From: Paracoccus sp. (in: a-proteobacteria)
Lineage (GTDB): Bacteria > Pseudomonadota > Alphaproteobacteria > Rhodobacterales > Rhodobacteraceae
Length of the DNA stretch: 64,000 bases
Direction: 5' to 3'
Assembly (NCBI RefSeq): GCF_030538695.1
Contig: NZ_JAUNTN010000014.1
Location: forward strand, 1-64,000
Made by a program: the position numbers and the translations under genes. The notes beneath the pieces were generated by a model, which worked only from the letters and a program-made list of their open reading frames with translations, ran no database searches and was not told where the DNA came from. Positions 7,469 through 17,088 of the stretch are shown piece by piece. Positions within the stretch are counted from its first letter, which is position 1. Each line of letters begins with the position of its first letter.

Positions 7469-8269
7469 ATGAGTTCTTCGCTGGAACGCGGCCTGTCGGT
7501 GCTGGATCTGCTGTCTGCCCACCCCGAGGGGTTGGCCGTCGGACAGGTTGCGCAAACGCTGGACCTGCCCGCCAGCGGCACACATCGCCTGCTGAATCAA
7601 CTGGTTGAATATGGCTATGTGCATCAGGATGGCACCCGCAGCGCCTATACGCTGGGGATGAAACTGCCCGCCCTTGGCCTGTCTTATCTGGCACAGGCCG
7701 GGATTACCGACATCGCCCAACCGGTGCTGGACCGTCTGGCCGCGACCAGCCAGCAGCTTGTGCGGTTAAGCGTAATTGACGGCGGCAATCTGGTGTGGGT
7801 GGCGGTGGCACAAGGCGCAACGACCGGGTTGCGCTATGATCCGGGGCGTGAGCAGGGGGCGACGGCACATCTGGCCAGTTCAGCCAGCGGTCTGGCCTGG
7901 CTGTCAACGCTCAGCGACGATCAGGCGCTGGAAAAGGTCGCGCGTCAGGGCTTTGCGCAGGCCAGTTCCGGTCAGGGTGCCCCATCGGGGGCAACCGAGT
8001 TTCTGGCCCGGCTGGCGCAAACACGGGCGCAAGGCTGGTCGGTGACGGTCAACAGCTTCATTCCCGGCATGGCGGCAATGGCCGCGCCAGTGCGGATGGC
8101 TGACGGGCGGACGCTTGGGGCGCTGTCCATCGCCGGACCAGCGATCCTGCTGGACGAGACACGCATGACAGAATTGGCCCCGGCTTTGCTGGCGGCAGCG
8201 GATGAAATGGCCGTAGCTGCCCGCGGCTCGGCATTTTTCCGGCAGCAGATGGGGCAGGCGGCCGTCTGA
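7469..8269 (+). CDS. IclR family transcriptional regulator
   Basis: A 266-residue regulator: an N-terminal winged helix-turn-helix (about residues 1-60, including LAVGQVAQTLDLPASGTHRLL) and a C-terminal IclR effector domain (about 75-250) ending in the usual GALSIAGPA strand. The ATG at 7469 is chosen over earlier in-frame starts because a G-rich ribosome binding site (7456-7462) sits about 6 bases upstream and the protein then begins directly with the SLERGLSVLDLL helix; starts further upstream would run across both operators. It is divergent from the AroE-like operon. The repeated palindrome at 613, 7378 and 7424 is its likely binding site. Confidence 0.92.
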   Translation: MSSSLERGLSVLDLLSAHPEGLAVGQVAQTLDLPASGTHRLLNQLVEYGYVHQDGTRSAYTLGMKLPALGLSYLAQAGITDIAQPVLDRLAATSQQLVRLSVIDGGNLVWVAVAQGATTGLRYDPGREQGATAHLASSASGLAWLSTLSDDQALEKVARQGFAQASSGQGAPSGATEFLARLAQTRAQGWSVTVNSFIPGMAAMAAPVRMADGRTLGALSIAGPAILLDETRMTELAPALLAAADEMAVAARGSAFFRQQMGQAAV

Positions 8270-8286
8270 CCGCCCACCCGAACCGA

Positions 8287-8628
8287 TCAGGCGTAAACTG
8301 CCTGTTTGCCGAAATGCTCGGTCAGCAGATAATAGACCACCGGGCGGTATTTGTTGCGGTTGGACCGGCCGTATTTCTCGAACACCGCATCAATCGCGGC
8401 ATCCAGCTCCGGCGAGTCCGCAAGGCCAAGCTTCTTGACCAGAAAGTTGTTCTTGACGCGGGCAACCTCATCAGGGTCGCTGGCCGAAACGGTTTCGGCA
8501 TCAGCGTTATAGATCGAGGGGCCACAGCCGATCACCACCTTGGTCAGCAAGTCCATATCCGGGGCCATGCCCAGCTTGTCCTTCATATCGGCGGCATATT
8601 TCGCAATCAGGTCGTCACGTTTGCTCAT
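8287..8628 (-). CDS. DUF2853 family protein
   Basis: A 113-residue soluble protein of a small, widespread family of unknown function (DUF2853). It has no signal peptide or membrane segment. The segments KLGMAPDMDLLTKVVIGCGPSI-like (near residue 20) and the C-terminal NKYRPVVYYLLTEHFGK are what I recognise. It is monocistronic and convergent with the IclR gene, with 17 bases between the stop codons. I cannot assign a function. Confidence 0.8.
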   Translation of the reverse strand: MSKRDDLIAKYAADMKDKLGMAPDMDLLTKVVIGCGPSIYNADAETVSASDPDEVARVKNNFLVKKLGLADSPELDAAIDAVFEKYGRSNRNKYRPVVYYLLTEHFGKQAVYA

Positions 8629-8680
8629 GGCAAGATCCTTCAGGGGGTTGCGTGATAGCCGCAGGCTTGCCGATCAGACA

Positions 8681-9085
8681 TCAAATATCAAGATTTTTCG
8701 GCGCATTGCGCGGTTTCCGGCGCGTCCCCCTTGGCGGTTCGGGCCGGGTAACGACAAACAGCGACACCAGAAACAGCACGATGGATTGCCCCCAGATTGC
8801 CAGAGGCGGCAACAGCATGACCCCGATCACGACAGATCCAGCCATGGCCGTAACCGCTATCACCTTGATATGGGCTGGAATCGCGCCGTGTTCTTCCCAG
8901 TCGCGGATCGAACGACCAAAGCGCGGATGCAGACGCAGCCAGCGATGCAAGCGCGGCGAGCCTCGGGCGAAACACAGGCTGGCCAGCAACAAGAACGGCA
9001 CTGTCGGCATGATCGGCAGAAACACCCCGACCACTCCCAGCAGCACCGACAGCCAGCCACCCCCAATCCACAATGCCCGGATCAT
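8681..9085 (-). CDS. DUF454 (YbaN-like) inner-membrane protein
   Basis: A 134-residue membrane protein. Its N-terminal [20 protein letters not shown] and the following [19 protein letters not shown] segment are the DUF454/YbaN signature, with a second hydrophobic region at about residues 80-115. The start at 9085 is preferred over longer in-frame starts because the family begins at this tryptophan-glycine-rich helix and AAGGGG lies 9 bases upstream. Function is unknown; family members sit in the inner membrane. It lies alone between DUF2853 and a secreted protein gene. Confidence 0.82.
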   Translation of the reverse strand: MIRALWIGGGWLSVLLGVVGVFLPIMPTVPFLLLASLCFARGSPRLHRWLRLHPRFGRSIRDWEEHGAIPAHIKVIAVTAMAGSVVIGVMLLPPLAIWGQSIVLFLVSLFVVTRPEPPRGTRRKPRNAPKNLDI

Positions 9086-9179
9086 TGGCACCGCCCCTTT
9101 GCACAAGTCATGGCGTTCAGGGGGGAATATGCGTTCATTGCGGCACCTGACAGATCGGTCTGGCCGATATAAGGCAGGC

Positions 9180-9605
9180 TCAGCGCAACCCGGCAAGGGC
9201 GAAATAGCGTTGCGGACTGGTTTCAGTCTGATAACCGACACCTGATGCCACAATGCAGGCCGTGCCATCACCGCGATTCATCACCAATGTCCAGGTTCCC
9301 ATCTGCTCGGACCCCCAAAGCTGGGTGTCATCCGCACCTGCGCTGACAAAACTTTCCGTAAAATCATGCCGCAGCGTATCTTCGACAGCCTTGGTCACAT
9401 CGCAATAGGGCTGGTCCGCCGCAACGGCGGTCTGATCGCGCACGGATTCCATCACCGAACGGGTATCAACACCGGATACCGCAGACCAGCCACGCGGATT
9501 GGCATTGTTCCATGCGGCGGATTCAATCGCCGCAAAAGCACCTGAAACGGGCAGGGCGGCAATAGCGGCAGCGGCAACAAAGCGGATCATCTTGCGCGGG
9601 GTCAT
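9180..9605 (-). CDS. Secreted protein of unknown function
   Basis: A 141-residue protein with a clear Sec signal (MTPRKMIRF plus an alanine-rich core, cleavage likely after AFA at residues 23-25). The mature part is small and polar with two cysteines that could form a disulfide. The start at 9605 has GAGAGGGG at a good distance upstream. I recognise no domain; the context (DUF454 on one side, trxA on the other) gives no clue. Confidence 0.7.
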   Translation of the reverse strand: MTPRKMIRFVAAAAIAALPVSGAFAAIESAAWNNANPRGWSAVSGVDTRSVMESVRDQTAVAADQPYCDVTKAVEDTLRHDFTESFVSAGADDTQLWGSEQMGTWTLVMNRGDGTACIVASGVGYQTETSPQRYFALAGLR

Positions 9606-9695
9606 GGTTTCCCCTCTCGGTTGGTTACAGTTGCAGTCACAACCCGCAGCCATCCGGCAAGGTTCCGCCTGTCGCGGCAATCCACCCGATAATAA

Positions 9696-9725
9696 AAGGC
9701 GGCAGGCCCGCAAGCCCGCCGCCTT
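9696..9725 (-). terminator. Rho-independent terminator of trxA
   Basis: AAGGCGGC (9696-9703) and GCCGCCTT (9718-9725) form a perfect 8-bp stem. On the minus strand it is followed by TTTTATTAT, so it terminates transcription coming from trxA. Its distal arm abuts a parS site. Confidence 0.85.
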
Positions 9726-9740
9726 GTTTCACGTGAAACA
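9725..9740. other. parS centromere-like site (perfect 16-bp palindrome)
   Basis: TGTTTCACGTGAAACA is a full match to the chromosomal parS consensus bound by ParB. It lies in the intergenic space just downstream of the trxA stop codon, about 15.5 kb left of the predicted oriC. ParB is encoded in this window at 31790-32665. Confidence 0.93.
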
Positions 9741-9749
9741 TCTTAACAA

Positions 9750-10070
9750 TCAGATAGTTTCGTCGATCCAGCTTTTCAGCGCGGCCTTGGGTGCCGCACC
9801 CGTTTTATTGGACACGACCTGACCATCCTTGAACATGAACAAAGCAGGAATACCACGGACGCCAAGCGACGCCGGGCTTTCCGGGTTGCTGTCCACATCG
9901 ACCTTGACGATCTTCAGCTTGTCGCCATATTCGGCGGCCAGTTCTTCCAGCGCAGGGCCGATCTGCTTGCACGGACCGCACCATTCGGCCCAGAAATCGA
10001 CCAGAACGGGGGTGTCAGACTGACGCACTTCGGCGTCGAAAGTAGCATCGGTTACGGCTTTGGTGCTCAT
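9750..10070 (-). CDS. trxA: Thioredoxin
   Basis: A 106-residue thioredoxin 1-type protein with the redox-active WCGPCK motif (Cys31 and Cys34), the [10 protein letters not shown] strand-helix and the cis-proline region RGIPALFMF. It reduces protein disulfides in the cytoplasm using thioredoxin reductase and NADPH. It follows addA on the same strand after 55 bases, a gap long enough for its own promoter, and ends at a strong terminator. Confidence 0.97.
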   Translation of the reverse strand: MSTKAVTDATFDAEVRQSDTPVLVDFWAEWCGPCKQIGPALEELAAEYGDKLKIVKVDVDSNPESPASLGVRGIPALFMFKDGQVVSNKTGAAPKAALKSWIDETI

Positions 10071-10125
10071 GCTGTGTCTCCTGAACGGGGTCTGGTCTGA
10101 CAGCTAGGCAGCCAGACCGTGCGGG

Positions 10126-13100
10126 TCAAGGGGCGGGGATTGCAGACCAGACCTGTTCCAGCAGCGCATCGGGCAGCGGCATCAGTTCGCGGGCCGAGGT
10201 CCACAACACCGCCGCTTCAACCACACGGCCCGGATAAATCCCCCGCAACGCCGCATGATATGCAGCCATTTGCCGCAGGATTCCCTCGGGCGTGTCCTCG
10301 GGACGGGCCGGAACGATCACGTTGGACTTATAGTCGATCACCACAACCCGATCCGGTGCAACGATCAGCCGATCAACAATCCCGTTCAGCGGCCGTCCGC
10401 CGGGCAGGGGCGCGGTCAGCGCCACTTCGGTCAGCACCACACCACCTTCGGGTGCCGCAAGGGCACTGGCCAACACTTCGGCCGTCAGGATCGTGCCAAC
10501 CTCATCCAGAAGTTCCGCCAGTTCCGGCCCCAAAGGCAGCCCACCTTCAGCCCCGGCCAGCGCGATACTGGCGGTCTCTGCCCAAGAGGCGGGATCACGA
10601 CCGGGCAACAATTCCAGCAACAGGTGCAACCGCGTACCGCGCAGCATCGCCACGCCCCGGTCAGTCGCGCTGTCATCCGGCACCGCATCCCCGGCCAGCA
10701 CCTTGGCGCCACCCAGCGCCGTTGCCGCAACCGGCAGAACCGGCACGGGTGTCGCCGGCGGCATCTGATGCAACCAGTCCGGCAGCGGCAGCGGAACGGT
10801 ATCAGCAACCGGCACCCTATCCCCTGCGAGTTGTGGCCAGTCGCCATATGACAGGCGCAGAATATGCTCACCCCAATCACAAGGCAGCTTTTCCAAATCA
10901 ACACTACTACGGGCCAGCCCCTCAGCCACCATGCTATGCCAGCTTTCCAGCCCCTCGCCAGCATCGCCTGCCGCCGCCACAATCAGCCAGCTTTCCGCCC
11001 GCGTCAGCGCCACATACAACAACCGCCGCCGCTCCTGCTCTTGCAGGTCCCGCTGCTGCTCTGCCGCCTCCGCGATCAGGGCCGGGCGCTCATCCTTGAC
11101 CCCACGCCACAACACCGGCGCGTCGTCACGAGGCACCAGCATCCCCTCGGCTGGCGCACGGCGCTTGGCCGTATCCGGCAAAATCACGATAGGGCTTTCC
11201 AGACCTTTCGAGCCATGCACCGTCATCACCCGGATCAGCCCTGCACCGCTGCCGGGCTGACGCTTGACCTCGACATCATCGCCCGACAACCAGACCAGAA
11301 ACCCGGTCAGCGATGGCGGCTCTGACCGTTCATAGGCCAGCGCCTGCGACAGCAGCTCGTCTATCCCGTCCTCGGCCTCGACCCCCAGCCGCGCCAGCAG
11401 GCGGTCGCGCCCCTGATGCCGGGTCAGCAGACGCGAGATCACCTCGTAAGGCCGGTCAAAACCCGCGCGGTCCAGCAAATCAGACAGCACCGTCCGCTGA
11501 TCCTGAAACCGGCTGTCGCGCAACCGCGCCCACAGATATTCCCCGCGCTTACGACCATGGGCCAGCTCGTAAAGCTCGGCCTCGGACAGCCCCAGCAAGG
11601 GCGAGCGCAAGGCACAGGCCAACGACAGATCATCCTCGGGCGTCGCCAGAAAGGCCAATACCGCGCGAATATCCCGCACCGCCAGTTCCGCCGCCAGCTT
11701 CAGCCGGTCCGCCCCCGCGACCGGCAGACCGCGCGCCTTACAGGCCCGGATCAGCGCCTCGAACAGCGTATTGCGGCGCTGCACAAGGATCAGCACATCT
11801 CCCGCATCAATTGCCCGCACCCCTTGCGAGGTCGCAATCGGCTGGCCGATCATCCCGGCAATCTGCTCGGCCACCGCCTCGGCCAGCCGCTCGATCTCGG
11901 AATCGGGAGCGGGCATATCCACCGGATCGAACCAGTCGCCCTTTTCCGGCTTTTCCGGCTTGGGGATCGCAGGCCACAGATCAACTCGCCCCGGCATATC
12001 CTGATGAAAGGCGATATGACGCGGCGGCACCCCCAACCCTTCGCCCGCATCGCCCTGAAACACCGCATCCACCGCCTGCAAAATGGCGGGTGAGGACCTG
12101 AAACTATGCGCCAGCCCGGTTTGCTGCATCGGTTGCTGAATCTGCGCAAAATCCCCGGCAAAGGCATCACGCATCGCCTCAAACACACGAATATCGGCAC
12201 CCTGAAAGGAATAGATCGACTGTTTCGGATCGCCCACCACGAACAGGGTCCGGTTCTTGTCCGTCACTGCGCCCTGACCGCTGGTGAACTCATCCGTCAG
12301 CCGCCGGATCACCTGCCATTGCGCCGGGCTGGTGTCCTGCGCCTCGTCCACAAGGATATGGTCAATGCCACCATCCAGCCGCCACAGCACCCATTGCGCC
12401 ATGGCCGAGGTAGAAAGCAGCGCAGCCGTCCGCCGGATCAGATCATCGAAATCCAGCCAGCCCCGTTCCAGCTTGCGCGCGGCATAGCGGCTGGCAAAGG
12501 CATGGCCGAACCGATGCAGCGCGGCGGTCCTGACGGCTGCTTGCAAGGCCAGACGGCGCGGCCGGGCGGCCTCGACCCGGCGCATCAGATCTTCCAGCCG
12601 ATCCTGCAACACCCCAAGCCCTGCGCGCGTATCCTTGGTCGGGAAACCACCAATCTTGGCCGTAAAAGGCTCTTTCGCACCACTTCCGGTCAGCAGAATG
12701 GCTTCCAGCACCAGCAGATCATCCAACCCCGGCGCGGTCCAGTCCGCCTCCGCCAGACGCGCGGCAGCCTTCTGATCCGTTGCCTTCCCCGCCTGCAACG
12801 CCGGGATCAGCCCATCCAGCAGATCGGCCTCGGCACCCAGAAAAACATCCGCCAACAGATCGGCGGTGGTCAGCCCCGGCGTCAGACCGAATTGCGCGTA
12901 GATCTGGCCCTCATCGATAGCCTGACCAAAATCTCCCGCCGTCACCAGCGCCAAAAACTGATCCAGCCGGCCATCACCTACCAAAGACAGCAAATCATCC
13001 AGCACCGGATCATCCGCCAGCGCCATCTCCTCCAGCAATTCCAGCCGCAGCAAACCAGCGCTGCGCTCATCCAGTTCGGCAAACCCATGCGGCACCCCGG

Positions 13101-13500
13101 CTTCAAGCGGGAAGCGCCGCAGCACCGCGCCGCAAAAGCTGTGGATGGTCTGAACCTTCAGCCCGCCGGGCGTCTCGATCGCCTGCGCAAACAACCGCCG
13201 CGCGGCAGACAGGTCGGGAAGACGATCCGGCCCCAACGCCATAAGTTCCGCCCGCAGCGGCGCATCCGCCAGCATCGCCCAGGCCCCCAGCCGTTTCAGC
13301 AAGCGGTTCTGCATCTCACTGGCGGCTGCCTTGGTATAGGTGAGGCACAGAATACGTTCAGGCGGACAGCCCGACAGCAGCAGCCGCGCCACCCGATCCG
13401 TCAGCACGCGCGTCTTGCCGCTGCCCGCATTGGCTGTCAGCCATGTTGAACGCGCGGGGTCCGCAGCCTCAATCTGGCGACGGGTTGCGTCATCCATCAT
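10126..13500 (-). CDS. addA: Double-strand break repair helicase-nuclease AddA
   Basis: About 1124 residues, normal for alphaproteobacterial AddA. UvrD-type helicase motifs are visible in order: Walker A ANAGSGKT (residues 23-30), DEAQDTSPAQW, VVGDPKQSIYSFQGAD, VMTVHGSKGLE and LLYVALTRA. The C-terminus has the RecB-family nuclease motif VVVIDYKSN. With AddB it resects double-strand breaks to a Chi-like site for RecA loading. The start at 13500 has GGGGGG about 5 bases upstream and overlaps the 3' end of addB by 11 bases; an ATG at 13497 is equally possible. Confidence 0.95.
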   Translation of the reverse strand: MMDDATRRQIEAADPARSTWLTANAGSGKTRVLTDRVARLLLSGCPPERILCLTYTKAAASEMQNRLLKRLGAWAMLADAPLRAELMALGPDRLPDLSAARRLFAQAIETPGGLKVQTIHSFCGAVLRRFPLEAGVPHGFAELDERSAGLLRLELLEEMALADDPVLDDLLSLVGDGRLDQFLALVTAGDFGQAIDEGQIYAQFGLTPGLTTADLLADVFLGAEADLLDGLIPALQAGKATDQKAAARLAEADWTAPGLDDLLVLEAILLTGSGAKEPFTAKIGGFPTKDTRAGLGVLQDRLEDLMRRVEAARPRRLALQAAVRTAALHRFGHAFASRYAARKLERGWLDFDDLIRRTAALLSTSAMAQWVLWRLDGGIDHILVDEAQDTSPAQWQVIRRLTDEFTSGQGAVTDKNRTLFVVGDPKQSIYSFQGADIRVFEAMRDAFAGDFAQIQQPMQQTGLAHSFRSSPAILQAVDAVFQGDAGEGLGVPPRHIAFHQDMPGRVDLWPAIPKPEKPEKGDWFDPVDMPAPDSEIERLAEAVAEQIAGMIGQPIATSQGVRAIDAGDVLILVQRRNTLFEALIRACKARGLPVAGADRLKLAAELAVRDIRAVLAFLATPEDDLSLACALRSPLLGLSEAELYELAHGRKRGEYLWARLRDSRFQDQRTVLSDLLDRAGFDRPYEVISRLLTRHQGRDRLLARLGVEAEDGIDELLSQALAYERSEPPSLTGFLVWLSGDDVEVKRQPGSGAGLIRVMTVHGSKGLESPIVILPDTAKRRAPAEGMLVPRDDAPVLWRGVKDERPALIAEAAEQQRDLQEQERRRLLYVALTRAESWLIVAAAGDAGEGLESWHSMVAEGLARSSVDLEKLPCDWGEHILRLSYGDWPQLAGDRVPVADTVPLPLPDWLHQMPPATPVPVLPVAATALGGAKVLAGDAVPDDSATDRGVAMLRGTRLHLLLELLPGRDPASWAETASIALAGAEGGLPLGPELAELLDEVGTILTAEVLASALAAPEGGVVLTEVALTAPLPGGRPLNGIVDRLIVAPDRVVVIDYKSNVIVPARPEDTPEGILRQMAAYHAALRGIYPGRVVEAAVLWTSARELMPLPDALLEQVWSAIPAP

Positions 13501-16423
13501 CACCACCCCCCAGAATCTCCGGCTGCGCCTCATCTGCCAAAGACCACTCGCCAAAGCGCGACAGATGGTCGTAATCGCTGGCATCCTTCAGGTTTTCCAT
13601 CGCCAGCCGGGCGGTAAAGCCACGCTGACCCGACAGATACATCCCGATCAACTCAACGAACCTGTCCCATGTCTCGGCAATCTCATCGCCGCTCATGCTG
13701 CGGTCCACGGTGGCGCCTTCACCGCCAAGCTGGATATAGCTGAGACCCGACACATCCACCGGGCCAAGTTCGGGGAATGCACCACGCATGACCATCGCGG
13801 CCTCCAGCGGCAGTTGCTTGTCAAACGCCTTGATCTGCGCCGCCGTCGGCACCGCGCCGGATTTGTAATCGTAAAGATGCGCGGTCCCATCCGCCAAAGC
13901 GTCGATCCGGTCCGGCTTGGCCACCAGCCGGAAAGCGCCAATGTCAATGCCGCGCTGTTCCTCGACCACGCGCGGCGTGCCACGCGCAGCACGGTCCAGT
14001 TCATCCGCCACCAGCCGGTCGGCAATCGCCTCGATCCGCGCCCGCCAGAACAGCCGGGCCGAGGGCCAGGGCACATTTTCGGCCAGAACCGCGTCGGTGA
14101 TCGCCAGCAGCCGCGCCCGTAACACATCCGGCGGCGTCTCAGCAGCAGGCGGCGGCGTCAGCAGGCGCTGCACGATCAGATGCAAAACCTGCCCGCGCAT
14201 CGCCGCGCCGGGTTCCGGGCGCAGCGGGTCCAAAGGCCGCAGCCCAAGCACATAACGCGCATAAATCGCATAAGGATCGCGGATCAGATTGCGAATCTGA
14301 GTCACCGAAAGCTGACGAATGGCCGGCGTGGGCGGGATCGGCGCGGGCCGCGGCGCAGGTGCCACGCTGTCTTGCGGCAGGTTCGCCGCCACGGCCAGCC
14401 GCAGCCATTCCGCCCCCCGCGCCCGCATCGCCTGCAATGCCGCCTGCCCACCCTGTTCAGGCAAACCCGCCAGCAAGTTCAGCAAACGGTTCAGCCAGCG
14501 TGAAGGGATAGTCTCGGCCTCGGCATCACGCCGGGCGCGGGTCAGAACCACCTCGGCGGCGGCAATACCCTGCTGAAAATCATGTGCCGACAGACCGATT
14601 TCGCGTTCCGGCAAGGTCAGCCCGGCCATCGCCCGCATCTGCCGGGACAGCCACGGATCAGGCGCAGGCAGCGCAGGCCAACTGCCTTCATTCAGCCCTG
14701 CAAGGATCACCAGACGGTTATCCGAAGCCACAACCTCGGTCCGGGCCTCACGCACGCCATGGAACCGGATCAACGGATGCGCCTGCACATCCTGACGCAC
14801 CACATTTCCGGCCAGCAGCCAGTCCAGCAACGCCACGACATCCCCCGGTGGCATATCATGGGCGTGATGCGCATGGGCGGTCAGATGATCCACCACCGCC
14901 CGCACGGCCTGACCCGCGCGCCCCTGCCAAAGCTGCGAATCCCCGGTGCTGATTTCACCCGCTGCCAAACCCTCAGCCACGGTCAGCAACCGGGCCAGCC
15001 GCGCGGGCAAGGGCGAAGGGCCGGTCTCAGCCCCCAGCTCGGCCAACAGATCAAGCTGCGCCGCCAGCCAGCGCGACCAGTCCTGCCGCGCCTGATCGCC
15101 CCGGCTGGCCCAGTCCAGCAGCGCATCCGCATCAGGAAAAGCCGGGCCATGCGCCCGCAGATGCAGCTCCAGCTCGCGCAACTGCCGCAGATGGTTGCCC
15201 CGCGCCGCACCGCCGCCACCTGTCGCGCAAAGCGGATGTTTCAGCAGCACCAGCAACGCATCAATGGTCAACGCCTGCCCGAACAACGCCGCAATATGGC
15301 GCAGGAACAGACCGGGTGCAGTCAGGTCAAGCGGCTGACCCCGGCCATCATCCGGCACCAGATGCCAGCGGTCCAGCGCCGCCGTGACCCGCCGTTTCAG
15401 CTCCTCATCAGGCGAGATCAGGGCCACCGCCCGCCCCTCGCCCACCGCCTTGCGGATCATCAGCGCAATTGCCTCAGCCTCTTGCCCCGGCTGGTCGGCC
15501 TCAAGCAGCGTCAACCCTTGCGTGGCGGGCAACAGATCACCAAGCGCCGGGCCATCCGCAATCCACTGATCCGTCACCGGCGCAGGCCGTAAAGCCAAAG
15601 AAATCAGCCGGTTTCGCGCCGGGCAGGCGGCCGCGGCCCACGTCCAAAAGCGCGGCGCAGCATCCACCCTGAACGGCAGGAACCGCGCCTGCGGGTGGTC
15701 ATCAGGCTGGTTGCCAAAACTGCCCCAAACCGTTTCCGGCATGTCAAAATCATAACCCGGCAGCACAACTGCACCATTCGGCAGCCCGGCCACCGCCCGC
15801 ATGAACAGCCGCGACGCGCCATAAGAGCCAGTCGAACCGACCACCAGCACCGGATCGGCAGGCAGGTTGCGCCCTTCGGCCCAATCCCCGGCCAGACGTG
15901 CCGCCGCCTGATACAGACGCACCCCCCGGTCCACCGGATCGCCACCAAGGTAAAAATCAGCCGCAATGCGCAAAAAGGCCAGCATCCGTTGCCAATGCCC
16001 GGCGTGTTGGCCCGCGTCGATCCGGTCCAGAGCGTCGGCAGACAACCCCTCGAACTGCATCTCGGTCATCAGATCCGCCAGCGATCCGGCCATATCCGGC
16101 ACCGATTGCCCGGCCCGCAGATCTGGCTGCCGCGCAATCAGCCCCTCAACCAGACGGCCCAGTTGCAAACGCCGCGCAAGCGCAGAAGCCAGCGGTACCG
16201 CCTCGCCCGCACCAAGATCCGAGATCAGCCGCAACCGGGGCAATAACAGCGGCCCGCGCCGGTCAAATGCCTGTTTCAGCGCGGAAAGCGTCGTTCCGGC
16301 ATTGGCCCAGATGGTCACACGCGCCAAAACCTCGGGTGGCTGGCCCTGCATCCGGTCCAGCAGCCCCGCCACCAGCTCGGACGCGAAATCCACCCCCGGC
16401 GGCAGCGCGTAAACCCCCTTCAC
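13490..16423 (-). CDS. addB: Double-strand break repair protein AddB
   Basis: A 977-residue partner of AddA. The N-terminal region where some AddB proteins hold a Walker A motif reads ANAGTTLSALKQ, so ATP binding is probably lost, as in many alphaproteobacterial AddB proteins. The C-terminal PD-(D/E)XK nuclease has LVAKPDRID and LYDYKSG with a following Gln (DKQLPLEA), so it should cut one strand of the break. It overlaps the nucleotidyltransferase gene upstream by 4 bases and addA downstream by 11. Confidence 0.95.
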   Translation of the reverse strand: MKGVYALPPGVDFASELVAGLLDRMQGQPPEVLARVTIWANAGTTLSALKQAFDRRGPLLLPRLRLISDLGAGEAVPLASALARRLQLGRLVEGLIARQPDLRAGQSVPDMAGSLADLMTEMQFEGLSADALDRIDAGQHAGHWQRMLAFLRIAADFYLGGDPVDRGVRLYQAAARLAGDWAEGRNLPADPVLVVGSTGSYGASRLFMRAVAGLPNGAVVLPGYDFDMPETVWGSFGNQPDDHPQARFLPFRVDAAPRFWTWAAAACPARNRLISLALRPAPVTDQWIADGPALGDLLPATQGLTLLEADQPGQEAEAIALMIRKAVGEGRAVALISPDEELKRRVTAALDRWHLVPDDGRGQPLDLTAPGLFLRHIAALFGQALTIDALLVLLKHPLCATGGGGAARGNHLRQLRELELHLRAHGPAFPDADALLDWASRGDQARQDWSRWLAAQLDLLAELGAETGPSPLPARLARLLTVAEGLAAGEISTGDSQLWQGRAGQAVRAVVDHLTAHAHHAHDMPPGDVVALLDWLLAGNVVRQDVQAHPLIRFHGVREARTEVVASDNRLVILAGLNEGSWPALPAPDPWLSRQMRAMAGLTLPEREIGLSAHDFQQGIAAAEVVLTRARRDAEAETIPSRWLNRLLNLLAGLPEQGGQAALQAMRARGAEWLRLAVAANLPQDSVAPAPRPAPIPPTPAIRQLSVTQIRNLIRDPYAIYARYVLGLRPLDPLRPEPGAAMRGQVLHLIVQRLLTPPPAAETPPDVLRARLLAITDAVLAENVPWPSARLFWRARIEAIADRLVADELDRAARGTPRVVEEQRGIDIGAFRLVAKPDRIDALADGTAHLYDYKSGAVPTAAQIKAFDKQLPLEAAMVMRGAFPELGPVDVSGLSYIQLGGEGATVDRSMSGDEIAETWDRFVELIGMYLSGQRGFTARLAMENLKDASDYDHLSRFGEWSLADEAQPEILGGGDDG

Positions 16424-17088
16424 GCCAACAGACCCTCAGCCAGAGGGATGCAGTCCGGCCGCCCGACATCACACCACACGCCAGAATGGATCATCCCGAA
16501 GGCACGCCCTTGGGTCATCTGTATATCCCACAGTTTGTTTAATGAAAAAACTTCATCAACAACATCTGGTAGTAAATCCGGCTTGATAATCTGCGCCCCG
16601 CCATAGACCAGATCCCCCTTACGGGTCAGCCTGCCGCTATCATCAGTCGAGAAATCCCCACCACCAACGCGCCCATGCGTCTGCGCCAAAGGCACCAAAG
16701 CCAGCAGCGCATCCATCCGTGCCGCATCCCAGGCCTGCAACAACTCGACCAAAGGATTCGCCCCTGTCCAGATCACGTCCGGGTTCAGCGTCACCACCGG
16801 CCCCCGCCCCAAAAACGGCAGCGCCTTGCGCAAGCCGCCGCCGGTTTCCAGCAGCACGGGTTCATCCGAAATCGCCACATCCCGCCCCGCCAGATGGTCG
16901 CGGATCTGATCGCCAAGGTAATGCGTATTCACCACCACCGGCCCCAGCCCCGCATCCGTCACCAGATCCAACGACCGATCCAGAAGGCTGCGCCCCGCCA
17001 CGGGGATCAGCGGCTTGGGCATCGTATCGGTCAATGGTGCCATACGGGTGCCGCGACCGGCGGCGAAAATCATCACGGGCAGGGTCAT
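16420..17088 (-). CDS. Nucleotidyltransferase, probable N-acetylmuramate-1-phosphate uridylyltransferase
   Basis: A 222-residue sugar-nucleotide transferase with the signature AAGRGTRMAPLTDTMPKPL near residues 9-27 (nucleotide binding) and a PVVTLNPDVIWTG acidic motif. By analogy with MurU of Pseudomonas putida, which works with the kinase AmgK, it would make UDP-MurNAc from MurNAc-1-phosphate in peptidoglycan recycling. The adjacent upstream gene encodes an AmgK-like kinase domain, which supports this. It overlaps its neighbours by 4 bases on both sides. Confidence 0.85.
   Translation of the reverse strand: MTLPVMIFAAGRGTRMAPLTDTMPKPLIPVAGRSLLDRSLDLVTDAGLGPVVVNTHYLGDQIRDHLAGRDVAISDEPVLLETGGGLRKALPFLGRGPVVTLNPDVIWTGANPLVELLQAWDAARMDALLALVPLAQTHGRVGGGDFSTDDSGRLTRKGDLVYGGAQIIKPDLLPDVVDEVFSLNKLWDIQMTQGRAFGMIHSGVWCDVGRPDCIPLAEGLLA

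Noticed and set aside
12106..13449. 447-codon open frame on the plus strand
   Set aside because: Antisense to addA, whose helicase motifs are intact; the frame shows no domain and biased composition.
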